This document shows positions 13,959 through 19,862 of a DNA stretch of 63,636 nucleotides, one piece after another. Location: the IMG/VR virus record IMGVR_UViG_3300027370_000004, positions 1-63,636 of that record, one strand, 5' to 3'. The notes below the pieces were generated by a model. The model was not told where the DNA came from, made no database searches, and saw only the letters and a list, made by a program, of their open reading frames with translations. The DNA is from a virus. Numbering within the stretch: the first letter of the stretch is position 1; each line of letters opens with the position of its first letter. Position numbers and translations under genes: made by a program.

Positions 13959-14498
13959 CTATCGGCCTTCTCTGCGAAGTTGCTCAAAAAACTCATCCGA
14001 AGGCATCTTGAGTTCAGGATTAACCTCGCGCAATTCGTGGGAGCCAGAAACTACCAACTGATAGGTGGCAAGCGCTTGATGTATAACCTTCGCTGGACGC
14101 AGCTCCTGTTTGGCGGAGATTTCGGAGATAACAAGTTTCTCTTTCTCCGAAAATTCCAGGCCTATGTCGTCTGTAGCGGGTACTGCCGCCACCTTGCCTT
14201 TGGTGGGGATCAACTTGCGGATGAACTCATCGTTGCCGAAATACATGTTGAGCGTGCCTGTCTTCTTCTCTAGCTCGAATACATGACCGCGTTCACACCA
14301 AAAGATAAAATCGTTGGTCGATAGCGGCTCAGAGCACTTTGGACACGCGAACTTGAGTGCATGCTCTAGCTGTTGAATGCAGGTAGTGCGGTAAGCGCCC
14401 TCGTTCTCTGGCATGCGCCGCAGACACTCCAACGCATCCTTTGCGGATTCGTACAGCGATGGCCAAATTCGTTCTAAATTCTTGTTCGTGTGCGTCAT
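13959..14498 (-). CDS. Unknown protein with a zinc-ribbon-like centre (179 aa)
   Basis: Starts MTHTNKNLERIWPSLYESAK after GTCAGAAAGGAATAT. Residues 1-50 are helical. Residues 52-72 contain CPKCSEPLSTNDFIFWCERG followed by H, so CxxC plus Cys and His could bind zinc. The C-terminal half is helical and basic-acidic mixed (EFSEKEKLVISEISAKQELR, SHELREVNPELKMPSDEFFE). The zinc module suggests nucleic-acid or protein binding. Function unknown. Confidence 0.75.
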   Translation of the reverse strand: MTHTNKNLERIWPSLYESAKDALECLRRMPENEGAYRTTCIQQLEHALKFACPKCSEPLSTNDFIFWCERGHVFELEKKTGTLNMYFGNDEFIRKLIPTKGKVAAVPATDDIGLEFSEKEKLVISEISAKQELRPAKVIHQALATYQLVVSGSHELREVNPELKMPSDEFFEQLRREGR

Positions 14499-14519
14499 AT
14501 ATTCCTTTCTGACCCTCGG

Positions 14520-14780
14520 TTACGTGAGAAGTTCGTCTACCAGTTCGCCCTGCCAACCTGTCGCGGCATTGCCGAGAATCGCCACGTTGTAAACGATGCT
14601 GCCATCGCTGAGGCACTCCGCTTCTAGCGCGATCCGGCCTTCTGTGTGGATCACGTCCGCAATCTGGTTGCTCACAAGTTCGGCCTTGGCAATCGCCAGT
14701 TTCAAATCCTCTAGCGTGTTAAAGTAATCCGCGAACATCTTGCGGTGCTCACCCGGCTTCATGTTCAAATCGTTTCGCAT
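14520..14780 (-). CDS. Unknown early protein (86 aa)
   Basis: The start MRNDLNMKPGEHRKMFADYF at 14780 follows GTCAGAAAGGAACAT, a leader nearly identical to that of the next downstream gene. The helix TLEDLKLAIAKAELVSNQIA is followed by beta-like segments (VIHTEGRIALEAECLSDGSI, VAILGNAATGWQGELVDELL). No recognised family. Confidence 0.7.
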   Translation of the reverse strand: MRNDLNMKPGEHRKMFADYFNTLEDLKLAIAKAELVSNQIADVIHTEGRIALEAECLSDGSIVYNVAILGNAATGWQGELVDELLT

Positions 14781-14802
14781 ATGTTCCTTTCTGACTGCCC
14801 CC

Positions 14803-15114
14803 TCACAGGACTCTCCGGCTGCCAACTTGTTGATTGCAAATAGCATGAGCCGCGCAGTTCATCGGATTTCCGTGTTCGTCTACGATGCGGTCGTCCTGTT
14901 TTCCCGCGCCGCGCTTGTTGACGTGCTCGAAGGTCATGTCGAATATCTGCATTAACTTGCCGGGGGTCAGGCAATGCCCCGATTCCTCGAAGCCGCATAC
15001 ACCAAACTGCCGCGCTGCCATCGCGACCGTTCTCCGTGAATATTCTTCCCGGACCGCCTTATTGCTTTGGCAGACCTCGCGGCCTGTATCAAAGTATCGT
15101 CGCACTCCCAGCAT
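14803..15114 (-). CDS. HNH-like endonuclease, possibly frameshifted from the upstream frame (103 aa)
   Basis: This frame carries the convincing domain: CGFEESGHCLTPGKLMQIFD, then TFEHVNKRGAGKQDDRIVDE and HGNPMNCAAHAICNQQVGSR, an HNH-type pattern with paired His, Asn and Cys. Its own ATG (15114) has no good ribosome site and lies 148 nt inside the upstream ORF. A TAA stops this frame six codons further up. The upstream frame ends its homing-type prelude (EKVERFWSLVDKGEVDQCWE) exactly where this frame starts to look real. A -1 shift near 15110 would give one continuous HNH protein. Two overlapping genes is the alternative. Confidence 0.6.
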   Translation of the reverse strand: MLGVRRYFDTGREVCQSNKAVREEYSRRTVAMAARQFGVCGFEESGHCLTPGKLMQIFDMTFEHVNKRGAGKQDDRIVDEHGNPMNCAAHAICNQQVGSRRVL

Positions 15115-15248
15115 TGATCGACTTCGCCTTTATCCACGAGAGACCAGAATCGCTCGACCTTTTCCGTATGATTCAACCATCGGAACGCTTTCCCTTTGTA
15201 GGTAGTTCCGTTTCCAGTCTGCGATCTCTTGAGGGGTGAACGCTTCAC
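14967..15248 (-). CDS. First leftward early ORF, HNH-prelude frame (93 aa)
   Basis: GTG at 15248, only a few bases downstream of the predicted transcription start, so this mRNA is nearly leaderless. MKRSPLKRSQTGNGTTYKGK is a basic start typical of phage HNH proteins. HTEKVERFWSLVDKGEVDQC followed by WEC matches the segment that precedes Cys-Trp in homing HNH enzymes. Beyond that point the residues (IRRSGKNIHGERSRWQRGSL) look like out-of-frame translation of the next ORF. Either a frameshifted gene or a truncated one. First gene of the leftward early operon. Confidence 0.55.
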   Translation of the reverse strand: MKRSPLKRSQTGNGTTYKGKAFRWLNHTEKVERFWSLVDKGEVDQCWECDDTLIQAARSAKAIRRSGKNIHGERSRWQRGSLVYAASRNRGIA

Positions 15249-15259
15249 GATTTAGAGAC

Positions 15260-15286
15260 AGTATACGAATTTACTTGACGTGTCAA
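15260..15286 (-). promoter_or_regulatory. Leftward early promoter
   Basis: On the minus strand a perfect TTGACA (15286-15281) and TATACT (15265-15260) are separated by 15 nt, slightly short. Transcription would start about 4 nt before the GTG at 15248. The -35 box is half of the palindrome at 15275-15286, so the regulator gene next door probably controls it. Confidence 0.65.
15275..15286. promoter_or_regulatory. Palindromic operator TTGAC-GT-GTCAA
   Basis: Five-base inverted arms separated by two bases, covering the -35 boxes of both divergent promoters. This is the natural binding site for the dimeric HTH protein encoded immediately to the right. I see no second copy in the intergenic region, unlike the multi-site operators of lambda. 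Confidence 0.5.
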
Positions 15287-15304
15287 CTAAAATAAGCGTA
15301 CAGT
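15275..15304 (+). promoter_or_regulatory. Rightward early promoter for the regulator operon
   Basis: TTGACG (15275-15280), an 18-nt spacer and TACAGT (15299-15304), followed by exactly 7 nt and the ATG at 15312. There is no Shine-Dalgarno, so the transcript is probably leaderless. The -35 box is the other half of the shared palindrome, so the two divergent promoters overlap. Confidence 0.6.
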
Positions 15305-15311
15305 GCTTTTC

Positions 15312-15527
15312 ATGACGCACGAACAAATGGTTGAGGTTCTAAAGAAGCATCAGGGAACATTGAGTTTGCGGCAATTCGCAGAGAAGATTGGATTCTCCGC
15401 CGCCTACGTATCCGATATTATGCGGGGCAACAGACAGGCTGGGCGCGGAATTCTCAAGAAGGTCGGCATGACCAAAACGGTGACTGTCTCGGTCAGCTAC
15501 CAGCAATCCAACGGGAGGACGCGATGA
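15312..15527 (+). CDS. Cro/CI-type HTH regulator (71 aa)
   Basis: Small Xre-family DNA-binding protein. The helix-turn-helix is LSLRQFAEKIGFSAAYVSDI followed by MRGNR, with the usual recognition helix AAYVSDIMRGNR. The ATG at 15312 is chosen over a GTG three codons earlier because it lies 7 nt from the -10 box. It is a single-domain protein without an oligomerisation or cleavage domain, so it resembles Cro more than CI. It sits beside the divergent operator and likely represses one or both early promoters. Followed with ATGA overlap by the next gene. Confidence 0.88.
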   Translation: MTHEQMVEVLKKHQGTLSLRQFAEKIGFSAAYVSDIMRGNRQAGRGILKKVGMTKTVTVSVSYQQSNGRTR

Positions 15528-15757
15528 TCGACCAAGTTTATGACGGCCATCTTCTCGACGGACTCGCCGCAATGGTGGATGCGCGCCTGAACCAACAGCA
15601 GGAAGCGGACTACCTCGCGGGCAACATGCTTCGGCGCGATCCGTGGGAGATTTTGTTGCGGGCGAAGTACAGATTGGCGGAGTTGGGGATGGGTATGGAA
15701 GAAGCCGACATGCAGGCATTCCGAAAGCTGGACGAGATTCAGAGTTCTTTGGTATGA
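15524..15757 (+). CDS. Unknown early protein (77 aa)
   Basis: ATGA-coupled to the regulator. MIDQVYDGHLLDGLAAMVDA, then NQQQEADYLAGNMLRRDPWE and a helical end (RAKYRLAELGMGMEEADMQA). All-helical, acidic; no family recognised. Being second in the immediate-early operon it might modulate the regulator or host. Confidence 0.7.
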   Translation: MIDQVYDGHLLDGLAAMVDARLNQQQEADYLAGNMLRRDPWEILLRAKYRLAELGMGMEEADMQAFRKLDEIQSSLV

Positions 15758-15779
15758 CTGCGCGAAGAAGGAACAGCGA

Positions 15780-16055
15780 ATGAGTAAAAAGAAAGTCGAA
15801 TCTGGCTTTAACGGCTTACAGGCAGCCATAACTGCGGCGTGCGGCGAAATGGACCGCCTGCGAAAAGTGCGGAAGGAAGCACTGGAAGCAATCGCTGGTT
15901 ACAGTGACGAGCGCATGGTGCGCTTTATCATGGAAAATCCGCCTGAGATGGTCGCGATTCGCGGCAAAGAATTGGAGGAGTGGGCTTACGATCTTACGAT
16001 GGGAGAGTTGCGAATGATGGTGGCAATCGCCGCCTTAGGCAAGGAGGGCGAATAA
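15780..16055 (+). CDS. Unknown helical early protein (91 aa)
   Basis: Starts MSKKKVESGFNGLQAAITAA after a GAAGGAACAGCGA leader. Charged helices throughout (EMDRLRKVRKEALEAIAGYS, ERMVRFIMENPPEMVAIRGK, ELEEWAYDLTMGELRMMVAI). No motif recognised. Its TAA overlaps the possible start of the next membrane peptide. Confidence 0.72.
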   Translation: MSKKKVESGFNGLQAAITAACGEMDRLRKVRKEALEAIAGYSDERMVRFIMENPPEMVAIRGKELEEWAYDLTMGELRMMVAIAALGKEGE

Positions 16056-16143
16056 TCCGCGACTACTGGCTATGGCTGGCCGTGCTGTTGGTTATTGCGT
16101 TCTGTTTTGTGACGCTTTATTTCATGCCGAGAATGCCGTACTG
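16052..16143 (+). CDS. Possible membrane peptide with a non-standard start (about 29 aa)
   Basis: AAGGAGG is followed by an open frame reading IIRDYWLWLAVLLVIAFCFV, then TLYFMPRMPY and TGA. The frame overlaps the preceding TAA exactly as ATGA junctions do elsewhere, but the codon there is ATA or ATC. Either a rare start, a start lost by mutation, or chance. The product would be a single membrane helix. Confidence 0.3.
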
Positions 16144-16152
16144 AAAGGATTT

Positions 16153-16311
16153 ATGAGCGAAACGCACGTGGAATATTACTGCCAAGATTGCGGCTTCGTA
16201 ACGCACGACGGTTATCAAGCGGAGGAGCACAACCGTGTCACGGATCACTGCATGGATGAGCGTACGCGCACGGATGCAGCGTGTGAATGCGATCTCAAAG
16301 ATTTCGATTGA
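16153..16311 (+). CDS. C2H2 zinc-finger mini-protein (52 aa)
   Basis: The start MSETHVEYYCQDCGFVTHDG at 16153 has AAAGGA 5 nt upstream; a longer frame to 16072 has no ribosome site. The finger is C-x2-C-x12-H-x5-H (CQDC, GFVTHDGYQAEE, H, NRVTD, H), an exact classical C2H2 spacing with the aromatic at Cys+2. A short acidic tail follows with CEC. Such eukaryote-like fingers are uncommon in phages. It may bind DNA or a host protein. Lies in the rightward early operon. Confidence 0.72.
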   Translation: MSETHVEYYCQDCGFVTHDGYQAEEHNRVTDHCMDERTRTDAACECDLKDFD

Positions 16312-16319
16312 AAGGACTT

Positions 16320-16466
16320 ATGCCCCACGACTTTGACGATCTGGTAGAGATGGACGAGAACGAGCCAGTGCCAGAACTGAGTTTCCGCAGCTTCGTGATT
16401 GCGCTGGTTGTCTGTGCGGCGGCGGTAGGCGGGCTTCTGAGCTTACTGGCGAGGTTTCATAAATAA
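16320..16466 (+). CDS. Small single-span membrane protein (48 aa)
   Basis: ATG at 16320 after GAAAGGACTT. An acidic soluble start (MPHDFDDLVEMDENEPVPEL) is followed by a membrane helix FVIALVVCAAAVGGLLSLLA and a short basic end RFHK. Likely inner membrane with the acidic part in the cytoplasm. Unknown. Confidence 0.68.
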   Translation: MPHDFDDLVEMDENEPVPELSFRSFVIALVVCAAAVGGLLSLLARFHK

Positions 16467-16488
16467 TTCTGTCGGCTTGGAGGTGGCT

Positions 16489-16638
16489 ATGGCATGGAGG
16501 GGGTCGGATTGGTTCCTCTACTACATCATTGTGGGAATGATAAATTTCGCTATTTACTGTGCGTGGGGCACTATATTTTGCTTGTTCGTGGCAGTGTTCG
16601 CCGTGACCTTCGCTTTCATTCCTCGGAGGGACCTATGA
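16489..16638 (+). CDS. Small membrane protein, one long or two short spans (49 aa)
   Basis: ATG at 16489 directly after GGAGGTGGCT. MAWRGSDWFLYYIIVGMINF and GTIFCLFVAVFAVTFAFIPR form one or two hydrophobic helices; the end RRDL is basic. A different frame here is open longer but has no ribosome site. Its stop overlaps the next ATG. Confidence 0.65.
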   Translation: MAWRGSDWFLYYIIVGMINFAIYCAWGTIFCLFVAVFAVTFAFIPRRDL

Positions 16639-16688
16639 AACTTACTGAATCTCAGGTGGAAGAACTGTGGAAAACTGGCCTTCTTTGA
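16635..16688 (+). CDS. Very short ORF, possibly frameshifted into the next frame (17 aa)
   Basis: GGAGGGACCT precedes the ATG, giving MKLTESQVEELWKTGLL and TGA. The helix looks like the N-terminus of a longer protein. A -1 shift at the CTTCTTTGA would continue into SLKLIRHPGNKMYRPGEFVP of the overlapping ORF, which itself lacks a good start. Sequencing error, mutation or programmed shift cannot be separated here. Confidence 0.45.
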   Translation: MKLTESQVEELWKTGLL

Positions 16689-16852
16689 AGCTTATTCGTC
16701 ATCCCGGAAACAAAATGTACAGACCCGGAGAGTTCGTGCCGTTAAGCAAGAATCAGGCTGTGCGGATCATGCTGGAGAAATCTGCGCTGGACAAAGAGAA
16801 CGTGCCGTTACTTCGCGGCCTTCTCTGGTTGGCAAGGAGGGTAATCCGATGA
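16667..16852 (+). CDS. Small unknown protein, start uncertain (61 aa or fewer)
   Basis: Open from GTG 16667 without a ribosome site; contains RHPGNKMYRPGEFVPLSKNQ, then AVRIMLEKSALDKENVPLLR and a hydrophobic, basic end LLWLARRVIR. Met at 16715 is another possible start. It may be the second part of the 17-codon ORF before it. Its TGA overlaps the next ATG. Unknown function. Confidence 0.5.
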   Translation: MENWPSLKLIRHPGNKMYRPGEFVPLSKNQAVRIMLEKSALDKENVPLLRGLLWLARRVIR

Positions 16853-16908
16853 GCTACTCCGAGAAGGACGGGCAGGTGATCCTCACCCTGAGCCGGGAGG
16901 AACGATGA
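16849..16908 (+). pseudogene. N-terminal stub of a disrupted small gene (19 aa)
   Basis: ATG after AAGGAGGGTAATCCG gives MSYSEKDGQVILTLSREER and TGA, overlapping the next ATG. This looks like the first strand and turn of a small phage protein that has been cut short. A fragment at 17972-18034, in a frame ending GNPNYTPYRVEEKRG, would fit as the missing C-terminus. The 358-residue gene lies exactly between the two pieces. The link between the fragments is inferred from layout and from my recollection of such small proteins. Confidence 0.4.
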
Positions 16909-17981
16909 GCGTGAACACTTTAGGACATGCAGTCAATCAGAGCACCGGTGAAACGGTCGCGCAGTTTTTCGGCCCGCCGAACGCTTTCTCGAATGAGGGC
17001 GATGTGCTTTCCCGGTGTCTCTATCACTTGTCTGAAGTTATCATTCGCGGCATTCAGCCTGACAAGCGCGGCGGGTTCCTTGGTGGGGAGTTTGGGTACG
17101 GAGCCGACTACGAAAACGACGTATTCCTCATGCACCCAGATTATCAGGACGTGGAATGCGATTGCGGAGTTTCTAAACTAAGGGAAAGGTGGGATCGGCA
17201 CGGCGGATGCGTTAAAACGTGTTTCAGTCGTCTCTGCTTGAAAGCGCGCAAGGACGCGGAAAAGCCGTATCGCGCAATTATTGATTGGCTTTGTTGGGGG
17301 CGGAACCAACTCCCGTGGCTCAGCAAGGAAACGGAGTCGTGGCAGCGCCAGATTGAATCATTCAGCAAGCAGGAGCGTGCTGCCGAGGCTAAAGCACAAG
17401 CCGATCTCGCAAAGCAGATGGGGGTCGGAGGCGGCGATGCTTGGGCGTGTACTTGCGGCGGCAAAGAGCGCTGGGCCAAGTGGCGGGAACTGCATCCGCA
17501 CGCCGAACGTTGCGCGATTATGCTCCCGAACTTCTGGTACAAACCGAACGGACTGAGGATTACTTGGTACAAGTGGATCGGACGCGATATGAAAATGAAG
17601 CCAGCGACGATCAGCGGCGAGGAGTGGGGCAATCTCTTTCACGAATGCCTCAATTCTCTGCCACCAGATGCGGTTAGTAAGGCTAAAACGGAGGCCGAAG
17701 CCGAACACGTTGAGAGCAACGGGCCGGAATATAAGGAAGCTCAGCAGGCGGGCATGGCTCGGATGATGGAAGTCCTTAGCGCCCCGGAGTCGCATGGAGC
17801 ACCCCCGGAAAAGCGCGTCTGCAACACTTGTAAGAAAGTAGAATTCGGCCCTCCAAGTTGGAGCACTCCGCTCTTTTGGGAATGCGATGATTGCCAGAAG
17901 AAACGCGGCGCGGCGATCAAGAGAAAAGCTATGAAAGCCGCGAGAGAACTAGGAATAGTCTTAAATGTGGTGACCGCCTGA
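16905..17981 (+). CDS. Cys-rich multi-zinc-module protein of unknown function (358 aa)
   Basis: Starts MSVNTLGHAVNQSTGETVAQ with GGAGG 5 nt upstream. It holds three Cys-rich patches. Around 85-115: VECDCGVSKLRERWDRHGGC and TCFSRLC. Around 175-225: ACTCGGKERWAKWRELHPHA with ERC, then LRITWYKWIGRDMK. Around 305-335: CNTCKKVEFGPPSWSTPLFW with ECDDC, a four-Cys ribbon. A charged coiled coil links the first two. The first two patches look like variants of one module. It appears inserted between the two halves of a small gene. Probably DNA- or RNA-binding; no named family. Confidence 0.82.
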   Translation: MSVNTLGHAVNQSTGETVAQFFGPPNAFSNEGDVLSRCLYHLSEVIIRGIQPDKRGGFLGGEFGYGADYENDVFLMHPDYQDVECDCGVSKLRERWDRHGGCVKTCFSRLCLKARKDAEKPYRAIIDWLCWGRNQLPWLSKETESWQRQIESFSKQERAAEAKAQADLAKQMGVGGGDAWACTCGGKERWAKWRELHPHAERCAIMLPNFWYKPNGLRITWYKWIGRDMKMKPATISGEEWGNLFHECLNSLPPDAVSKAKTEAEAEHVESNGPEYKEAQQAGMARMMEVLSAPESHGAPPEKRVCNTCKKVEFGPPSWSTPLFWECDDCQKKRGAAIKRKAMKAARELGIVLNVVTA

Positions 17982-18034
17982 ACGCGGGCAACCCCAACTA
18001 CACGCCGTACCGGGTGGAGGAAAAACGTGGATAG
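17972..18034 (+). pseudogene. C-terminal remnant of the disrupted small gene
   Basis: In a frame different from the gene that precedes it, the DNA reads DRLNAGNPNYTPYRVEEKRG then TAG, and provides the GGAGG ribosome site for the next gene. The segment gcgggcaaccccaactac is repeated at 18238-18255 with one change, inside the end of the following gene. No start of its own. It would complete the stub at 16849. Confidence 0.35.
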
Positions 18035-18302
18035 AGATGAAGGGCTTTTAGAAATAGTGCGCGCGCTTTACTGCAATCTTGCGGTTATCATGGATCAGAT
18101 AGATTCATGCGGGCCAACCGAGATGATTGGCGCGGCTTTCGATGGGCGTGAACTGGAAACGGCTCGACACTTGATCGCGCAACACCGTGAGCTTGTCTAC
18201 GGAAAATATCTTAGCCCCTCACCCCATTGCACACCCAATGCGGGCAACCCCAATTACGCGCGCCAAATCACTGAAAGGAATAGCCGTGCACAACGAGACT
18301 AG
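18027..18302 (+). CDS. Unknown early protein (91 aa)
   Basis: GTG start after GGTGGAGGAAAAAC. MDRDEGLLEIVRALYCNLAV, then ETARHLIAQHRELVYGKYLS is helical. The last 22 residues (PNAGNPNYARQITERNSRAQ...) repeat the GNPNY tail seen in the remnant just upstream, which suggests cassette shuffling of 3' ends. Overlaps the next gene's start. Unknown. Confidence 0.65.
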   Translation: MDRDEGLLEIVRALYCNLAVIMDQIDSCGPTEMIGAAFDGRELETARHLIAQHRELVYGKYLSPSPHCTPNAGNPNYARQITERNSRAQRD

Positions 18303-18540
18303 AAAATCTATCGAGGAGTTGCAGAGCGCGGTAAACGCTCTAGGCGGGGCTTTTGAAGCATTCAACCGCGACAGAGAAAACAATCCGCAGTTCATCGACC
18401 TAGCGGGTAGCGTGGGTGCAGTCGAAGGCTGCATGCGGGCGCTGCAAACCGCCATAGCGATTTACGATCCGCCCGAGCCGCTTTATGCCAACGAAAAAAT
18501 GCAGGACGCGGCGATCCGCAGAATGGACGAAGGGCAATGA
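18286..18540 (+). CDS. Unknown early protein (84 aa)
   Basis: The GTG start at 18286 with AAAGGA 7 nt upstream is preferred over an unsupported longer frame. MHNETRKSIEELQSAVNALG, RENNPQFIDLAGSVGAVEGC and MRALQTAIAIYDPPEPLYAN describe a helical protein of the sort often found in rightward phage operons. Stop overlaps the next ATG (ATGA). No family recognised. Confidence 0.7.
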   Translation: MHNETRKSIEELQSAVNALGGAFEAFNRDRENNPQFIDLAGSVGAVEGCMRALQTAIAIYDPPEPLYANEKMQDAAIRRMDEGQ

Positions 18541-18809
18541 GAGTGCATCTCTATTCCTCCATTGAGCCAATCAAGAAGTGGGAAGGATCAAGGGTAGCGT
18601 TGTGCGGCACTGAGATTGCCGAGGCGCGGCCAGTCTTAACTCTGAATTTAGCTTCTGGAGAGCTTGAGGCGATGAGCACTTTGTTACTTTGCAAGGAGTG
18701 TTTGGCGGGGGCAAGGATTACCGTGGAAACGCGAACGTGGATTTACGGCATTGCGCCCGCAGATGAGGCTTTGAAGATCAACCGCAAAATAGGAGGACCG
18801 GATGAGTAA
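18537..18809 (+). CDS. Unknown protein with CGT...CKEC motif (90 aa)
   Basis: ATGA-coupled. MRVHLYSSIEPIKKWEGSRV, then ALCGTEIAEARPVLTLNLAS, STLLLCKECLAGARITVETR. The single Cys followed by a CKEC pair 30 residues later resembles small zinc-binding phage proteins that react to a C-x-x-C arrangement. Ends acidic. Function unknown. Confidence 0.72.
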   Translation: MRVHLYSSIEPIKKWEGSRVALCGTEIAEARPVLTLNLASGELEAMSTLLLCKECLAGARITVETRTWIYGIAPADEALKINRKIGGPDE

Positions 18810-19086
18810 GGCACCTTACGTCAAAGTGCTTGCGAAGGCGTTAAATCAGCCGCCTATCGCCAATAACAAGCGCAGCCGAGCCGAACTAGAGAAGGCCGCT
18901 GAGGAAATAAGCGCCATGCTAAAAGGGCCAATGTGCTACGAGGAACGATTAATGCTTGTGGCCGACCGTTCCGCGATCCGCGCAACGATTGCAGAAATAG
19001 ACAAGGAAATCTCCGAACGCGCGGAACTGGTCCGCCTGACACAGAAATACGCTATCAATCGCAAGCTGGGAGAAGGAGAAGTATGA
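18802..19086 (+). CDS. Helical protein before the recombinase (94 aa)
   Basis: Starts MSKAPYVKVLAKALNQPPIA with GGAGG upstream, overlapping the previous gene by 8 nt. Charged coiled-coil helices follow (RSRAELEKAAEEISAMLKGP, SAIRATIAEIDKEISERAEL). Its end overlaps the ERF start. Possibly an accessory to recombination by position; no motif proves it. Confidence 0.72.
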   Translation: MSKAPYVKVLAKALNQPPIANNKRSRAELEKAAEEISAMLKGPMCYEERLMLVADRSAIRATIAEIDKEISERAELVRLTQKYAINRKLGEGEV

Positions 19087-19862
19087 GCAACGAACAAGAA
19101 TTAATCCTGACGCCTCCGGAACCAGTTCCTTCGGAGGATAAGTGGGAGCGGTTGATGCGCGTGGCGATTGAGCGCGGATCGGGGGCGGAGCAGTTCGCAA
19201 TGCTGGTAGATGCAATAACCAAGGCCCAGCGAGAGGATGCGCGGCGGGAATTCGAGGCCGCACTCGGGCGTTTCAAGGATCATCTTCCTGTCGTATTCAA
19301 AACGAAGAAAGTTACTTTCCCCACCAAAGATGGGAAGGAAACTGGATACTCTCACGCCGAACTTGAGCTAGCTTCCGAGATTTGCGGCGACGAACTCCGC
19401 AAAGAAGGATTGATTCATACTTGGCGACCGAGCGAAGGGGCAAATGGACGCACTGTAGTGACCTGCGTGTTCCGTCATTCCGCGTCCGGCCACGTAGAAG
19501 ATATGGCGACGTTAGGCGGACCACCGGATACTTCGGGATCGAAGAACAGCGTCCAGGCTATCGGGTCGACAACCTACTATCTTCAACGTTATACGCTATT
19601 AGCGGGATGCGGAATTGTGGCCAAAGGCATTGACGACGATGGCCGAAGCGCCGAAGGCATGGGAGAGAACGCGATCACCGATTACTGTATCCAGATGCAG
19701 GATGCGACGAAGATTGGACCGAAGGATGAAAAAGCTACTTTGCAATTCGTTTTCGGGGAATGCTACGCGAAGGCCAACCAAATGGGGGATAAGTCGGCGC
19801 GAGATCGCTTCGTCAAAGTCTATCAAGGCAGATTGCGCGAGTTGAGGGAGGTAAGACAATGA
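19083..19862 (+). CDS. erf: ERF-family single-strand annealing protein (259 aa)
   Basis: Anneals complementary single strands during phage recombination and genome circularisation; acts with a 5'-3' exonuclease. The start MSNEQELILTPPEPVPSEDK has AAGGAG 5 nt upstream. Family hallmarks: ITKAQREDARREFEAALGRF, VVFKTKKVTFPTKDGKETGY-SHAELE, HTWRPSEGANGRTVVTCVFR and the signature SGSKNSVQAIGSTTYYLQRY-TLLAGCGIV. The C-terminal 80 residues are helical. The next gene is a YqaJ-type exonuclease, the expected partner. Confidence 0.92.
   Translation: MSNEQELILTPPEPVPSEDKWERLMRVAIERGSGAEQFAMLVDAITKAQREDARREFEAALGRFKDHLPVVFKTKKVTFPTKDGKETGYSHAELELASEICGDELRKEGLIHTWRPSEGANGRTVVTCVFRHSASGHVEDMATLGGPPDTSGSKNSVQAIGSTTYYLQRYTLLAGCGIVAKGIDDDGRSAEGMGENAITDYCIQMQDATKIGPKDEKATLQFVFGECYAKANQMGDKSARDRFVKVYQGRLRELREVRQ

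Noticed and set aside
15312-15527. Lysogeny repressor and temperate lifestyle
   Set aside because: The regulator is a single HTH domain and I found no integrase, excisionase, partition genes or attachment site.
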